64,000 nucleotides of DNA from Halosimplex litoreum (GCF_016065055.1 NZ_CP065856.1:3843836-3907835), one strand, 5' to 3'. Positions 45,344 to 54,371 are shown, counted from the stretch's first letter. The notes: generated from the sequence alone by a model not told the origin. Made by a program: numbers and translations.

Positions 45344-47038
45344 ATGGCACGACAGATGGCCGACGGACCGATGGTGGTCCTCTCCGACGAAAGCCAGCGC
45401 ACGTCGGGCGAGGACGCCCGGTCGATGAACCTCGAGGCAGGGCGTGCAGTCGCGGAGACGATCCGAACGACCCTCGGCCCCCGAGGGATGGACAAGATGC
45501 TCGTCGACCAGGGCGGCAACGTCGTCGTCACGAACGACGGGGTGACACTTCTGGAGGAGATGGACGTCGACCATCCCGCCGCGGACATGGTCGTCGACGT
45601 GGCGACGACCCAGGAGGAGGAGGTCGGCGACGGCACTACCTCCGCCGTCATCCTCGCCGGCGCCTTGCTCGGCAACGCCGAGGAACTGCTCGAACAGGAC
45701 ATCCACCCGACCTCGATCGTCGCGGGCTACCGCCACGCCGCCGAGACGGTCACCGAGGTGTTCGAGGACATCGCGACCGAGGTCGACCCCGACGACACCG
45801 AGGTACTCGAACAGGTCGCCGGCACTGCGATGACCGGCAAGGGCGCCGAGACCGCCAAGGACCTGCTCTCCGAGATGGTCGTCAGCGCCGTCCGCGCCGC
45901 GGTCCGCGAGGACGGGACCGTCGACCAGGACGCCGTCGACGTGCGTCAGTTCTACGGCGCCTCCATCGACGACTCGGAGTTCGTCGAGGGGGTCCTCTTC
46001 GACATCGAGCCGGTCCACCAGAACATGAGCCGCGACCTCGACGACGCGAACGTCCTCGTCTACGAGGGCGACATCGAGGTCTCCGAGAGCGAGGTCGGCG
46101 CGGAAGCGTCGGTCGGCGACATGGCCGACCTGCAGGGCTTCGTCGAGCGCGAGCAGTCCGAGCTGTCGGACAAGGTCGACGCGATCGTCGAGGCGGGCGC
46201 CGACGTGGTCCTCGCCGACGGCGGCATCGACGAGTACGCCGCCGAACTCCTCGTCGAGCACGGCATCACGGCCTTCCGCCGCGTCGACGACGACAAGCGC
46301 CAGCGCGTCGCGGCCGCGACGGGCGCCGAGCGCGTCGGCGACCTGAAGCTGCTGACCTCCGACCACCTCGGCCACGCCGGCAGCGTCCACGAGCGGGTCA
46401 TCCGCGACGTGACCGTCCGCCGGCAGGCCGACCACGAATCGACGGTCGTCTTCGGTGACCTCCCCGAAGAGGGCATCGGGACGATCCTCCTGCGCGGCGG
46501 CACCGAGCACGTCCTCGACGAGGTCGAGCGGGCGGTCGTCGACAGCGTCGGTGTCGTCTCCGCCGCCATCGAGGACGGCCACGTCCTGCCGGGCGGCGGC
46601 GCCCCGGAGATCGAGGCGTCGCTCGCGCTCCGCGAGGAGGCCGACTCCGTCGAGGGCCGCGAGCAACTCGCCGTCGAGGCCTTCGCCGAGGCCTTCGAGG
46701 ACGGCCCCCGAACGCTCGCCGAGAACGCCGGTCACGACGCCATCGACGCGCTGGTCGACATGACCGCGCGCCACGACGGCGGCGACGTGAACGTCGGCAT
46801 CGACGCCGACACCGGCGAACTCGTCGAGATGTTCGAGGACGGCGTCGTCGAGCCGCTGCGCGTCAAGACCACGGCCGTCAACTCCGCGGTCGACGCCTCG
46901 ACGATGATCCTCCGCATCGACGACGTGATCTCCGCCGGCGACCTCTCGGTCGGCGGCGAGGACGAGGACGAAGGCGGTGCGGGCGGTCCGCCCGGCGGTG
47001 CCGGCGGCATGGGCGGCGGCATGGGCGGCATGATGTGA
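45344..47038 (+). CDS. Thermosome subunit (group II chaperonin)
   Basis: A 564-residue chaperonin subunit that folds proteins inside a closed double ring in the cytoplasm. Typical motifs are [13 protein letters not shown] near 43-55, [10 protein letters not shown], the ATPase motif GDGTTS (about 93-98) and the C-terminal Gly-Gly-Met-rich tail. Length is normal. AATCTTATTT at 45309-45318 is a TATA-like box about 28 nt before the ATG (leaderless). It has no evident link with xylan use and is the one housekeeping gene in the window; it ends in the structured element at 47042. Confidence 0.95.
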   Translation: MARQMADGPMVVLSDESQRTSGEDARSMNLEAGRAVAETIRTTLGPRGMDKMLVDQGGNVVVTNDGVTLLEEMDVDHPAADMVVDVATTQEEEVGDGTTSAVILAGALLGNAEELLEQDIHPTSIVAGYRHAAETVTEVFEDIATEVDPDDTEVLEQVAGTAMTGKGAETAKDLLSEMVVSAVRAAVREDGTVDQDAVDVRQFYGASIDDSEFVEGVLFDIEPVHQNMSRDLDDANVLVYEGDIEVSESEVGAEASVGDMADLQGFVEREQSELSDKVDAIVEAGADVVLADGGIDEYAAELLVEHGITAFRRVDDDKRQRVAAATGAERVGDLKLLTSDHLGHAGSVHERVIRDVTVRRQADHESTVVFGDLPEEGIGTILLRGGTEHVLDEVERAVVDSVGVVSAAIEDGHVLPGGGAPEIEASLALREEADSVEGREQLAVEAFAEAFEDGPRTLAENAGHDAIDALVDMTARHDGGDVNVGIDADTGELVEMFEDGVVEPLRVKTTAVNSAVDASTMILRIDDVISAGDLSVGGEDEDEGGAGGPPGGAGGMGGGMGGMM

Positions 47039-47041
47039 AGA

Positions 47042-47184
47042 CCATCTTTTTCGCGGGCGGGTTTCCTCGGCGCGCTCCGCGCGCCTGCGGGGAACCCACC
47101 CGCGAAAAACATGGGTGAAAAAGGCCGGTCGCTGCGGTCGCTCCGCTCCCTTGCGACCGGTGAACCGCGCGCCTGTGGCGCGCG
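47042..47184 (+). terminator. Structured element after the thermosome gene
   Basis: It begins 4 bp after the stop codon with CATCTTTTTC, followed by a GC-rich hairpin (GGGTTTCC...CGGGGAACCC), the block AACATGGGTGAAAAAGGC, a second hairpin (CGGTCGC...GCGACCG), TGAACC and a third GCGCGC hairpin. The same order of blocks occurs in reverse orientation at 47253-47388. A transcript-end function is inferred from position. Confidence 0.5.
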
Positions 47185-47252
47185 GACGTTTTCTTTCTGT
47201 TTCCCGCCGTTCGGTATCTGAAAGTGTGTCCGTTCTGTTGCGGTACCAGCAT

Positions 47253-47388
47253 CCGGCGCGCTCCGCGCGCCGGTTCACGCGGCCGAACGGAGTGAGACCG
47301 CGCCTTTTTCACCCATGTTTTTGCGTTCGGGGGTTCCCGCAGCGAGGCCGAAGGCCGAGCGAGGAAACCCCCGGCGGAAAAAGATGGG
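47253..47388 (-). terminator. Structured element after the xacR-like gene
   Basis: Read on the minus strand, it starts 2 bp after the xacR stop codon with the same CATCTTTTTC, hairpin, AACATGGGTGAAAAAGGC, hairpin, TGAACC and hairpin order as the element at 47042-47184. The hairpin sequences differ while pairing is kept, which points to selection on structure. The 21-bp core at 47302-47322 is a perfect inverted match of 47105-47125. Confidence 0.5.
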
Positions 47389-47390
47389 TT

Positions 47391-48152
47391 CTAGGAGTAG
47401 TTGTGTTCCAGTTCGACGACGTTGGCGGCGCCCAGCACCGCCTGTCGGAGTTCCTCGTAGAAGCGGTCGTCGTCGACGCGGTGGACGGGGCAAGAGACGC
47501 TGATGGCGGCGATGGCGCGGTCGTCGTCGTCGGTGATAGGCGCGGCGACGCAGCGGAGGCCGTTGAGCCGTTCCTCCTCGTCGATGGCGTAGCCCTGCTC
47601 GCGGACCTCGGCGAGCTCCTCGAAGAACGTGTCGGGATCGGTGATGGTGTGTTCGGTCTCGGCGGGCATACCGTGGTCGTCGAGGATCGCCTCGACTTCG
47701 TCTTCGGGGCGAAAGCCCAGGATGGCCTTTCCGAGGCCGGTGCAGTGGAGGTTGACGCGCTTGCCCTCGTAGGTGTCGAGTTCGACGGCGTTGTCGCCCT
47801 GAGCCTGGTAGAGGTAGATGCCCTGGCCGCTCTTCTCGACGAGGAGGTTGACGAGTTCGCCCGTCTCGTCGGCGAGCTTGTCGACCTCGGCGTGGGCGGC
47901 GTCGAAGATCTCGTTGCGCTTGCGAGCGTACGCGCCCAGCCCGAGGAACGCGAGGCCGATGTGATACTCGTCGCCCTCCTTGACGACGTACTCGCGATTG
48001 GCGAGCGTGTTGAGGTGGTTGTGCACCGCGCTCTTGCCCACGTCGACCCGCTCTGCGACCTCCGAGACGCCCGCACCGTCGAGTTCCTGGATGATCTCGA
48101 CGATCTGTAACGTTCGGTCGACCGTCGTGACCGGGTGTTTCGGCTCGTCCAT
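47391..48152 (-). CDS. xacR: IclR-family regulator, XacR-like
   Basis: A 253-residue IclR regulator. An N-terminal winged helix (about 8-70, VTTVDRTLQIVEII, then VSEVAERVDVGKSAVHNHLNTL) is followed by the effector-binding domain (about 85-250), ending RFYEELRQAVLGAANVVELE. In Haloferax volcanii the IclR protein XacR activates the oxidative xylose pathway and lies next to xacD and xacF; the same three kinds of gene are together here, so XacR is the best guess. A TATA-like GGTAAGTG on the minus strand precedes the ATG at 48152 by about 25 nt, which excludes the eight extra residues of the longer frame. Confidence 0.8.
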   Translation of the reverse strand: MDEPKHPVTTVDRTLQIVEIIQELDGAGVSEVAERVDVGKSAVHNHLNTLANREYVVKEGDEYHIGLAFLGLGAYARKRNEIFDAAHAEVDKLADETGELVNLLVEKSGQGIYLYQAQGDNAVELDTYEGKRVNLHCTGLGKAILGFRPEDEVEAILDDHGMPAETEHTITDPDTFFEELAEVREQGYAIDEEERLNGLRCVAAPITDDDDRAIAAISVSCPVHRVDDDRFYEELRQAVLGAANVVELEHNYS

Positions 48153-48540
48153 ACGGAAGGATTCGCGCCGTCGCACTTACCTGTTCCCTTCCTCCGAACT
48201 TCGTTCTGTATCGTTTCGATCTCGTCGGTGCGGATCGGGAGATATCGCCGTTTCGCGGCCAGAGTGTTCGAACGAGTGACACGTCTTTTCGTGTGACGTC
48301 GCTCGAGAGAACGCATCGGAACGTGGAAAACGGCTCTACCTGTGCCGGGTCCGCTCGGGGTGGACCGACGGTCGGGTGGTTCGACGGGACATAGCCTCCG
48401 TCGCACGTGTCGACGCGAAGCGTCGCCGGCACGAGGAGGCGCAGGCCTCGTCGAACGAGTCGAATCGAAGATTCGCCGGCTTGACGAGGCTTAGGCCTCG
48501 TCAAACTCCGCTGAGCAAAGCTCAGCGTGCCCGACGAAGC
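48153..48540. other. Intergenic region: xacR promoter and hairpin array
   Basis: About 390 bp. The left end holds the xacR promoter, the right end the hairpin array that begins in the xacD stop codon. The section 48200-48400 shows nothing recognisable. Confidence 0.5.
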
Positions 48541-48553
48541 TTACGCTTCGTCG
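48411..48553 (-). repeat. Array of six consecutive stem-loops at the 3' end of the xacD-like gene
   Basis: Inverted repeats stand at 48411-48425 (6-bp arms, 3-nt loop), 48431-48451 (6-bp arms), 48461-48475 (6-bp arms, 3-nt loop), 48481-48504 (10-bp arms, 4-nt loop), 48509-48527 (8-bp arms, 3-nt loop) and 48532-48553 (9-bp arms, 4-nt loop). All but the second pair without a mismatch. On the xacD transcript the first loop is GUAA, and its last three bases are the UAA stop codon. The hairpins differ in sequence, so this is not a simple tandem duplication. Confidence 0.7.
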
Positions 48554-49779
48554 AACAGCGTCTCGCCTTCGACCATGTTCTCCTCGACGGTGTCGAAGTC
48601 GAGCGTCAGACCGAGACCGGGCTCTTCGGGGATCTCCATCCGACCTTCCTCGATGAGGTTGTCCTCTTCGACCAGGTCCTCCCACCAGCCGAGCTCGTAG
48701 GAGTGGTACTCGACGGCAAGAGAGTTCGGGATGGCCGCGGCGAGCTGCGCGGACGCCATCGTGCCGATGGGCGAGGAGACGTTGTGCATGGCGACGGGGA
48801 TGTAGTACATGTCGGCCATGGCTGCGATCTTGCGGCCCTCGCGCATGCCGCCGACGCGCGGGATGTCGGGGGCGATGATGTCGATGGCTTCGTTCTCGAT
48901 GAGGTCGCGGTTGCCGTGGGTGCGGTAGACGTTCTCGCCGGTGGCCAGCGGGGTCGCGGTCGACTGCGTGACTTCGCGCTGGGCGTCGTGGTTCTCCGGC
49001 GGCACGACGTCCTCGAGCCACCACACGTCGTACTCTTCGAGGCGCTTGGCGAGGCGCTTGGCGCTGCCAGTGGCGTACGACCAGTGGCAGTCGAAGGCCA
49101 CGTCGGCGCGGTCGCCGACGGCTTCGGTCGTCGCCTCGACGATCTCTGCCTTGTGCTCGATCTCGCCGGGCCGGAGGTGGCGGTTGGCACGGTCCTTCTC
49201 GTGACCCGAGGGCACGTCGAGGTCGAACTTGATGGCGTCGTAGCCCAGGTCGGAGACGACGCGGTCGGCCTCTTCGGCGCAGGCCTGCGGGTTGGCTTCG
49301 TCCTCGGTGTGGAGGTCGCAGTAGACGCGCGCGGAGTCGCGGTACTTGCCGCCGAGCAGCTGGTAGGCCGGCAGGTCGGTGAGCTTGCCCGCAACGTCGT
49401 GCAGGGCGATCTCGACGCCGGAGATAGCGGAGATGACCTTCCCGGAGATGGAGCCCTCGCCGGACATCTTCTGGATCATGTGCTCGTAGAGGCGGTCGAT
49501 GTCGAGGGGGTTCTCGCCGACGAGGAACGGCTTCATCCGCTCGATGATGGCGGTGTCGCCGCCGCCCCAGTAACACTCACCGTTGCCGACCGGGCCGGCG
49601 TCGGTGTAGACGCGCACGAGGATCCACGGGTAGTTGCCGTCGACCATCGTGGTCTGTACGTCGGTGATCTCCGCGTCGCGTGTGCCGCCGCGCTCGTTCT
49701 CGACGCCCATCGTCTCCGCGGAGAGGTCCCGCATCGTGTATTCAGCGTTCGGATCGCTGATCTTGTCGAAGTCGACCAT
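48541..49779 (-). CDS. xacD: Xylonate dehydratase-like enolase-superfamily protein (XacD-like)
   Basis: A 412-residue enzyme of the mandelate racemase/muconate lactonising group. Metal ligands D230 (AFDCHW), E256 (WLEDVVPPEN) and E282 (TGENVYRTHG) are in order, with general-base candidates K184-x-D186 (IKFDLD) and H332 (AMHNVSSPIG). In H. volcanii the xylonate dehydratase XacD belongs to this superfamily and neighbours xacF, as here. It would convert D-xylonate to 2-keto-3-deoxyxylonate. A TATA-like CTTTAAGC about 27 nt before the ATG at 49779 decides the start. Related enzymes act on gluconate or arabinonate, so the substrate is inferred from neighbours. Confidence 0.82.
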   Translation of the reverse strand: MVDFDKISDPNAEYTMRDLSAETMGVENERGGTRDAEITDVQTTMVDGNYPWILVRVYTDAGPVGNGECYWGGGDTAIIERMKPFLVGENPLDIDRLYEHMIQKMSGEGSISGKVISAISGVEIALHDVAGKLTDLPAYQLLGGKYRDSARVYCDLHTEDEANPQACAEEADRVVSDLGYDAIKFDLDVPSGHEKDRANRHLRPGEIEHKAEIVEATTEAVGDRADVAFDCHWSYATGSAKRLAKRLEEYDVWWLEDVVPPENHDAQREVTQSTATPLATGENVYRTHGNRDLIENEAIDIIAPDIPRVGGMREGRKIAAMADMYYIPVAMHNVSSPIGTMASAQLAAAIPNSLAVEYHSYELGWWEDLVEEDNLIEEGRMEIPEEPGLGLTLDFDTVEENMVEGETLFDEA

Positions 49780-49840
49780 GACGAGTATAGGTCCAGACGT
49801 AACTCGCTTAAAGTTTCCCACATCCGCTCGGCCGATCGTC

Positions 49841-49851
49841 CCACCGCGTGG
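49841..49851. promoter_or_regulatory. Candidate regulator site in the divergent xacD-xacF promoter region
   Basis: CCAC-CGC-GTGG is a short perfect inverted repeat lying about 30 bp upstream of the xacD TATA box, where an activator such as XacR would be expected to bind. It is short enough to arise by chance in GC-rich DNA. Confidence 0.25.
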
Positions 49852-49934
49852 CACCCGTGCGAGCGATCGAGATCGAGGCAGGTCGTGTCCTGTATGGAAA
49901 CTCGTAAGTGGCCGCCAGACGACCGATTACGTGC

Positions 49935-51386
49935 ATGACAGAGACAACGAACCTGTACATCGACGGCGAGTGGGTCCCGGCCGAGGACGGGTCCACGTTC
50001 GCGGTCGAGAACCCGGCCGACACGAGCGAGACGGTCGCCGAGTACGCCAAAGGCTCCACCGAGGACGCCCAGAAGGCTATCGACGCCGCCAACGAGGCCC
50101 AGGGCGACTGGGAAGCGATGCCGGCACCGGACCGCGGCGCGATCCTCCGCGAGACCGGTGCGGTCCTCGAAGAGCGCAAGGAGGAACTGACCGAGCAGCT
50201 CTCCCGCGAAGAGGGTAAGACGCTCTCGGAAGCTGGCGGTGAGGTCCAGCGAGCCATCGACATCTTCTACTACTACGCTTCGAAGGCCGCGGACAACGCG
50301 GGCAAGCGCAAGGGTCCGAGCGGCGGCCGCACGTCGGTCTACACGAAGCGCGAGGCGCTCGGCGTCGCCGGCCTCGTCACGCCGTGGAACTACCCCATCG
50401 CCATCCCGGCCTGGAAGATCGCCCCCGCCCTCGCGACGGGCAACGCGATCGTCCTCAAGCCCGCCTCGGCCGCACCCGGTCCCGCCGGCGCCATCGTGCA
50501 GGCGCTCGAAGACGCCGGTCTCCCGGACGGCGTCATCAACTTCGTCCCCGGCTCCGGCAGCGACGTCGGTGCCGAGCTGACCTCGAACGACGGCATCGAC
50601 GCCGTCTCGTTCACCGGCAGCTCCGAGGTCGGCCACCACGTCTACGACGCGGCCACCGACAACATGGCCCGCGCGCAGGCCGAGATGGGCGGCAAGAACC
50701 CCGCCATCATCACGGACAGCGCGGACGTCGAGGAAGCGGTCGAAATCGTCGGCGCCGGCGCGTTCGGCGTGACCGGCCAGGCGTGTACCGCCTGCTCCCG
50801 CGCCATCGTCCACACGGACGTCTACGACGAGTTCGTCGAGGGCATCGTCGAGTACGCCGAGTCCATCGACATCGGTCCCGGCGTCGAGGACCCCGGCATG
50901 GGTCCCCACGTGACCCAGAGTGAGCTCGAATCCACGCTCGAATACGTCGACGTAGCGGCCAACGAGGGCGCGACCCACGAGACCGGCGGCGAGCGTCTCG
51001 AAGGCGACGAGTACGACGACGGCTACTACGTCACCCCTGCGGTCTTCTCCGACGTCGAGCGCGACATGCGCATCTTCCAGGAGGAAGTGTTCGGCCCGGT
51101 CCTCGCCGTCACCGAAGTCGAGGACTTCGACGACGCCATCGAGACCGCCAACGACAGCGAGTACGGTCTCTCCTCGTCGGTCGTCACCGACGACCTGAAC
51201 GAGGCCCACGAGTTCGTCGAGCGCACCGAAGCCGGTGTCGCGAAGGTCAACGAGAAGACTACGGGTCTCGAGCTTCACGTGCCCTTCGGCGGCGTGAAGG
51301 ACTCCTCGACCAACACCTACCGCGAGCAGGGCGACGCCGGTCTCGACTTCTTCACCGAGATCAAGACGGTCTACCTCAACACGTAG
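49935..51386 (+). CDS. xacF: Aldehyde dehydrogenase, probable 2-ketoglutarate semialdehyde dehydrogenase (XacF-like)
   Basis: A 483-residue NAD(P)-dependent aldehyde dehydrogenase. Landmarks are TPWNYP (149-154), the cofactor-binding KPAS (175-178), SFTGSSEVG (225-233), the general-base region E250 (EMGGKN), the catalytic Cys C284 in GQAC, and EEVFGPVL. In the oxidative pentose pathway the last step turns 2-ketoglutarate semialdehyde into 2-ketoglutarate (XacF in H. volcanii). It is divergent from the XacD-like gene with about 155 bp between them, so both can be controlled from one region. Other aldehydes cannot be excluded from sequence alone. Confidence 0.84.
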   Translation: MTETTNLYIDGEWVPAEDGSTFAVENPADTSETVAEYAKGSTEDAQKAIDAANEAQGDWEAMPAPDRGAILRETGAVLEERKEELTEQLSREEGKTLSEAGGEVQRAIDIFYYYASKAADNAGKRKGPSGGRTSVYTKREALGVAGLVTPWNYPIAIPAWKIAPALATGNAIVLKPASAAPGPAGAIVQALEDAGLPDGVINFVPGSGSDVGAELTSNDGIDAVSFTGSSEVGHHVYDAATDNMARAQAEMGGKNPAIITDSADVEEAVEIVGAGAFGVTGQACTACSRAIVHTDVYDEFVEGIVEYAESIDIGPGVEDPGMGPHVTQSELESTLEYVDVAANEGATHETGGERLEGDEYDDGYYVTPAVFSDVERDMRIFQEEVFGPVLAVTEVEDFDDAIETANDSEYGLSSSVVTDDLNEAHEFVERTEAGVAKVNEKTTGLELHVPFGGVKDSSTNTYREQGDAGLDFFTEIKTVYLNT

Positions 51387-51824
51387 ACCTCACCACCCGT
51401 TCGCCACCGCGAACGGCTTCGACGAACGGCCGCGTCCGTCAATCTCGGATATCGATCCGTTCCGTTCGTCCGATCTCGACCGACTAGCAGCAGAGCCCTC
51501 CTCTGGCCCGTGTAGGCCGCGACGTTTCCAAAACGTTCCACATTGTTGAATCCATATAATCCACTTATTTGACCTAACACGTCTGTTAGGACCAGCACAG
51601 AGGCACTAATATTGGTTATATTGCCCGATCTATGTGTTTCGTCTACCACATCACGTAGTCGAACTGCTGTTCATCTATACAAAACGTAAGTTCCGAATCA
51701 GAGTAGCGTCGACCCGCTCGACCGAATTCCCATTACAACACTACGAGTGTAATAATTTGGAATAACAGCACTACGACTGTAATCTCGTTCCACACCACCG
51801 TTGCGGAGATGGACGGGCGGCCGG
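51387..51824. other. AT-rich convergent intergenic region with palindrome and direct repeats
   Basis: About 440 bp between the ends of the xacF-like gene and the second IclR gene, with much lower GC than its surroundings. It holds a perfect palindrome at 51573-51590, a TATA-like CATATAAT at 51554-51561, and a 15-bp near-perfect direct repeat (CACTACGAGTGTAAT at 51739-51753 and CACTACGACTGTAAT at 51769-51783). The minus frame at 51371-51649 resembles no protein. A small RNA or a remnant of lost DNA are both possible. Confidence 0.5.
51573..51590. promoter_or_regulatory. Perfect palindrome CCTAACA-CGTC-TGTTAGG
   Basis: Seven-base arms match exactly around a 4-bp centre, about 12 bp after a TATA-like CATATAAT. 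It could be an operator for an unannotated transcript, or a hairpin at the xacF transcript end. There is no coding gene directly downstream. Confidence 0.35.
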
Positions 51825-52604
51825 TCAGTACTGCTCGTGTCGAAGCTCGATTATGTTGACCGTCTCGCGCAACTCGTTGACCAGCTGTTTTTCCGTTTCC
51901 GTCTGAGACAGTCGTGAGGTCGGCCCGGTGATCGACATCGCCCCGATGACGGTCCCATCGCTTTGCTTGATCGGCATCCCGAACGCTCGGACGCCGACGA
52001 TGTGTTCTTCGTCTTCGACGGAGTAGCCTCGCTCTCGGGTCTCCTCGAGTTCGGCTACGATGCGGTCCTCGTCGCTGAGCGAGTGTTCCGTCGCTTCGCC
52101 GAGGCCTTGCCCGTCCAGAAAGGCCCGGAGCCTGGGCTCGGACCAGTGTGACAGGATCGCTTTTCCGATGGCCGTGAGGTTGAGCGGGGTCCGCGAGCCG
52201 ATCGGTACGTCGTCCCAGATCGCGTTCTCCCCCTCGGCCCCGTAGATGATGACTCGTTCACCACCCTCCGGGACGCCGAGGTTCACGGCCTCACCCGTCT
52301 CGCGCGCGAGCCTGTCGACCTGAGAGCGGCCCACCTGGTAGAGGGTAAACGAGTGCCGGAGTTGCCCCGCATGTCGAAGGATCCGGAGCGAAAGCCGGTA
52401 TCGTCCGTCCTCGTTGATCGCGTAACCGGTGTTCTCGAGTGTCTTGAGGTAGGAGTGGGCCGTGGTTTTCGGAACGTCCAGTTCGTTCGCCAGTTCGGTC
52501 ACTCCCGTCGACTCCACGTCGGTGAGGTGTTCGAGTATTTCGAATGCCTGTCGCACGACCGAGAGCGACTGGGTTCCGTCGTCTTGGGAAGTGGTGTCGG
52601 TCAC
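51825..52604 (-). CDS. IclR-family transcriptional regulator of the second sugar-acid cluster
   Basis: A 259-residue IclR protein with a winged helix (about 13-75, LSVVRQAFEILEHL, then VTELANELDVPKTTAHSYLKTL) and an effector domain (about 90-255) ending VNELRETVNIIEL. It starts at GTG: the TATA-like palindrome ACATATATATGT (52627-52638) lies about 25 nt upstream, so the mRNA would be leaderless and the long upstream extension in the same frame is not translated. It is divergent, across about 480 bp, from the enolase-superfamily gene at 53089 and is the probable regulator of that cluster. Confidence 0.87.
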   Translation of the reverse strand: MTDTTSQDDGTQSLSVVRQAFEILEHLTDVESTGVTELANELDVPKTTAHSYLKTLENTGYAINEDGRYRLSLRILRHAGQLRHSFTLYQVGRSQVDRLARETGEAVNLGVPEGGERVIIYGAEGENAIWDDVPIGSRTPLNLTAIGKAILSHWSEPRLRAFLDGQGLGEATEHSLSDEDRIVAELEETRERGYSVEDEEHIVGVRAFGMPIKQSDGTVIGAMSITGPTSRLSQTETEKQLVNELRETVNIIELRHEQY

Positions 52605-52626
52605 TGATCCACGGATTCGGACGGAG

Positions 52627-52638
52627 ACATATATATGT
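52627..52638 (-). promoter_or_regulatory. TATA-like box of the second IclR gene
   Basis: ACATATATATGT is a 12-bp perfect palindrome about 25 nt before the GTG start at 52604. It fixes that start as leaderless. Confidence 0.6.
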
Positions 52639-53059
52639 TGTGTGCCGATACGGCCGTTCCAGTATTCTGGACTCCCGGAGCGTCGAGTCGAGCCCAGCAA
52701 CTGACCGGCCCGGTGCCGGCCACTGGTATCACGTCTCCGGCCAGTGGGTCGCCAGGATGACGATCGGGTGCGACGGACCGACGCATCTCGGTGAGAACAG
52801 GAGTCGGTCGTCCCGTTATTTCGTACGTTTCGAGGGGTGAATCTCGGCATGGCCTCTTTCGTGGGTATCGTTAGCGAGCACCCAGAAAATGCGTCCGAAT
52901 ATTTGGGACGAACCTTCGAATGCGGAGTCACGGGCTGAGAGAGGTGGAACGACGAGATCGCTCGGTCACCGCGTGACGATACGGCCAGGGGGAGTCGGTA
53001 ATCGAGAGCGTCGGCCCGGCGACGGTTCTCACGGTTTCGTGTCGAACGAATCCGAGGAG

Positions 53060-53069
53060 TTTTATATTG
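53060..53069 (+). promoter_or_regulatory. TATA-like box of the enolase-superfamily gene
   Basis: TTTTATATTG lies about 25 nt before the GTG at 53089, which supports that GTG as the first codon of a leaderless mRNA. Confidence 0.6.
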
Positions 53070-53088
53070 TTACTGGGACAGTGGTGGT

Positions 53089-54264
53089 GTGAGCCCAGAG
53101 ATAATCAAAATCGAGAGTGTCGAATTCAATTACCCGCTCCGCGACGTCGGGGTCGACGGGAACGGATTCAATCTCGTGTACGAGCCCGGGTCGACGACGG
53201 AGCGGAAGCTCTTCGCGATCAGGGTCCACACCGACGAGGGGATCGCCGGTGAGTACGTCGGCGGGAACTCACCGGGAGCGGCACAGATCAACACGTTCGC
53301 CGACTATCTGATCGGGAAGGACCCCCTCGAACGCGAGAAGCTCTGGAGCGAAGCCAAGCGCGCCCTTCGAAAGTACGACCGGATGGGGATCGGACCGATC
53401 GACATCGCCCTCTGGGACTTCGCTGGCAAGTACTACGACGCTCCGATCCACGAACTCCTCGGTACTTACCGCACGCGCCTCCCGGCGTACGCTTCGACGT
53501 ACCACGGTGACGACGAAGGCGGCCTCGACTCGCCGGAGGCGTTCGCCGACTTCGCCGAGGCGTGCCTGGAGATGGGATACGGTGGGTTCAAGATCCACGG
53601 CTGGGGTGGCGGCGACGAGCTGCGAGACCTCGACCGCGAGATCGAAGCGGTCCACGCCGTCGGCGAGCGTGTCGGCGACGAGATGGATCTCATGCACGAC
53701 CCGGCGTGCGAACTCGAGACGTTCGCCGACGCGCTGAAACTCGGCCGCGCGCTCGACGAGGAGGGCTTTTACTGGTACGAGGACCCGTATCGCGACGGCG
53801 GGATCTCCCAACACGGACACCGGAAACTCCGCCAGCAGCTCGACACCCCGATCCTCCAGACCGAGCACGTCCGCGGCCTGGAGCCCGCTACGGACTTCGT
53901 CGCCAACGAAGCGACCGACTTCGTCCGTGCCGACCCCGAATACGACGGTGGGATCACCGGCGCGATGAAGCGGGCCCGCGTCGCCGAGGGATTCGGCCTC
54001 GACGTCGAGTTCCACGCGCCGGGCCCAGCCCAGCGCCACTGCATCGCCGCCGCGCGGAACGCCAACTACTACGAACTCGCACTCGTCCATCCGGACTGCT
54101 CGAACACCCAGCCGCCCGTGTACGAAGGCGACTACTCGGACATGATCGACACTATCGACGACGAGGGGACGGTCCCGGTTCCCGACGGCCCCGGCCTCGG
54201 CGTCGAGTACGACTGGGAGTACATCGAAGCGAATCAGACCGGTAGTCTCCACGTCTACGAGTAG
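53089..54264 (+). CDS. Mandelate racemase/muconate lactonising family protein (probable sugar-acid dehydratase)
   Basis: A 391-residue enolase-superfamily enzyme, not closely like the XacD-like one. The capping domain (about 1-125) is followed by the barrel with K168-x-H170 (FKIHGWG), metal ligands D204 (LMHDP), E231 (WYEDPY) and E259 (QTEH), then the Asp of RADPEYDGG (282) and H309 (EFHAPGP). This is the catalytic set of the mandelate-racemase subgroup, in which most members dehydrate aldonic acids. Substrate unknown. It starts at GTG with a TATA box about 25 nt upstream and no Shine-Dalgarno sequence. It is the first plus-strand gene of a cluster with a ribose-type transporter. Confidence 0.8.
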   Translation: MSPEIIKIESVEFNYPLRDVGVDGNGFNLVYEPGSTTERKLFAIRVHTDEGIAGEYVGGNSPGAAQINTFADYLIGKDPLEREKLWSEAKRALRKYDRMGIGPIDIALWDFAGKYYDAPIHELLGTYRTRLPAYASTYHGDDEGGLDSPEAFADFAEACLEMGYGGFKIHGWGGGDELRDLDREIEAVHAVGERVGDEMDLMHDPACELETFADALKLGRALDEEGFYWYEDPYRDGGISQHGHRKLRQQLDTPILQTEHVRGLEPATDFVANEATDFVRADPEYDGGITGAMKRARVAEGFGLDVEFHAPGPAQRHCIAAARNANYYELALVHPDCSNTQPPVYEGDYSDMIDTIDDEGTVPVPDGPGLGVEYDWEYIEANQTGSLHVYE

Positions 54265-54371
54265 CCGCTCCGGGAGTCGGTGCTGTCAGGCCACCGGTTC
54301 CGCTTCGTCTCCCCTCCCCCGCGAGCGTCCCGAAGAACACGAATCAGACGACCGCGGCGACGACGCTCCGA

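Larger units (their letters stand above)
47039..47390. other. Convergent intergenic region with two inverted hairpin-rich elements
   Basis: About 350 bp between the convergent ends of the thermosome and xacR-like genes. It is almost filled by the two related elements at 47042-47184 and 47253-47388, with 68 bp of unrelated sequence between them. Frames that cross it have no recognisable protein. Confidence 0.6.
52605..53088. other. Divergent promoter region between the IclR and enolase-superfamily genes
   Basis: About 480 bp with a promoter at each end (52627-52638 on the minus strand, 53060-53069 on the plus strand). Between them is an inverted repeat CCACTGG (52720-52726) and CCAGTGG (52741-52747) with a 14-bp spacer. 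The intervening frames resemble no protein. Confidence 0.5.

Noticed and set aside
51371-51649. A 92-codon minus-strand frame in the AT-rich region
   Set aside because: It overlaps the 3' end of the aldehyde dehydrogenase gene, has no promoter at the right spacing, and resembles no protein.
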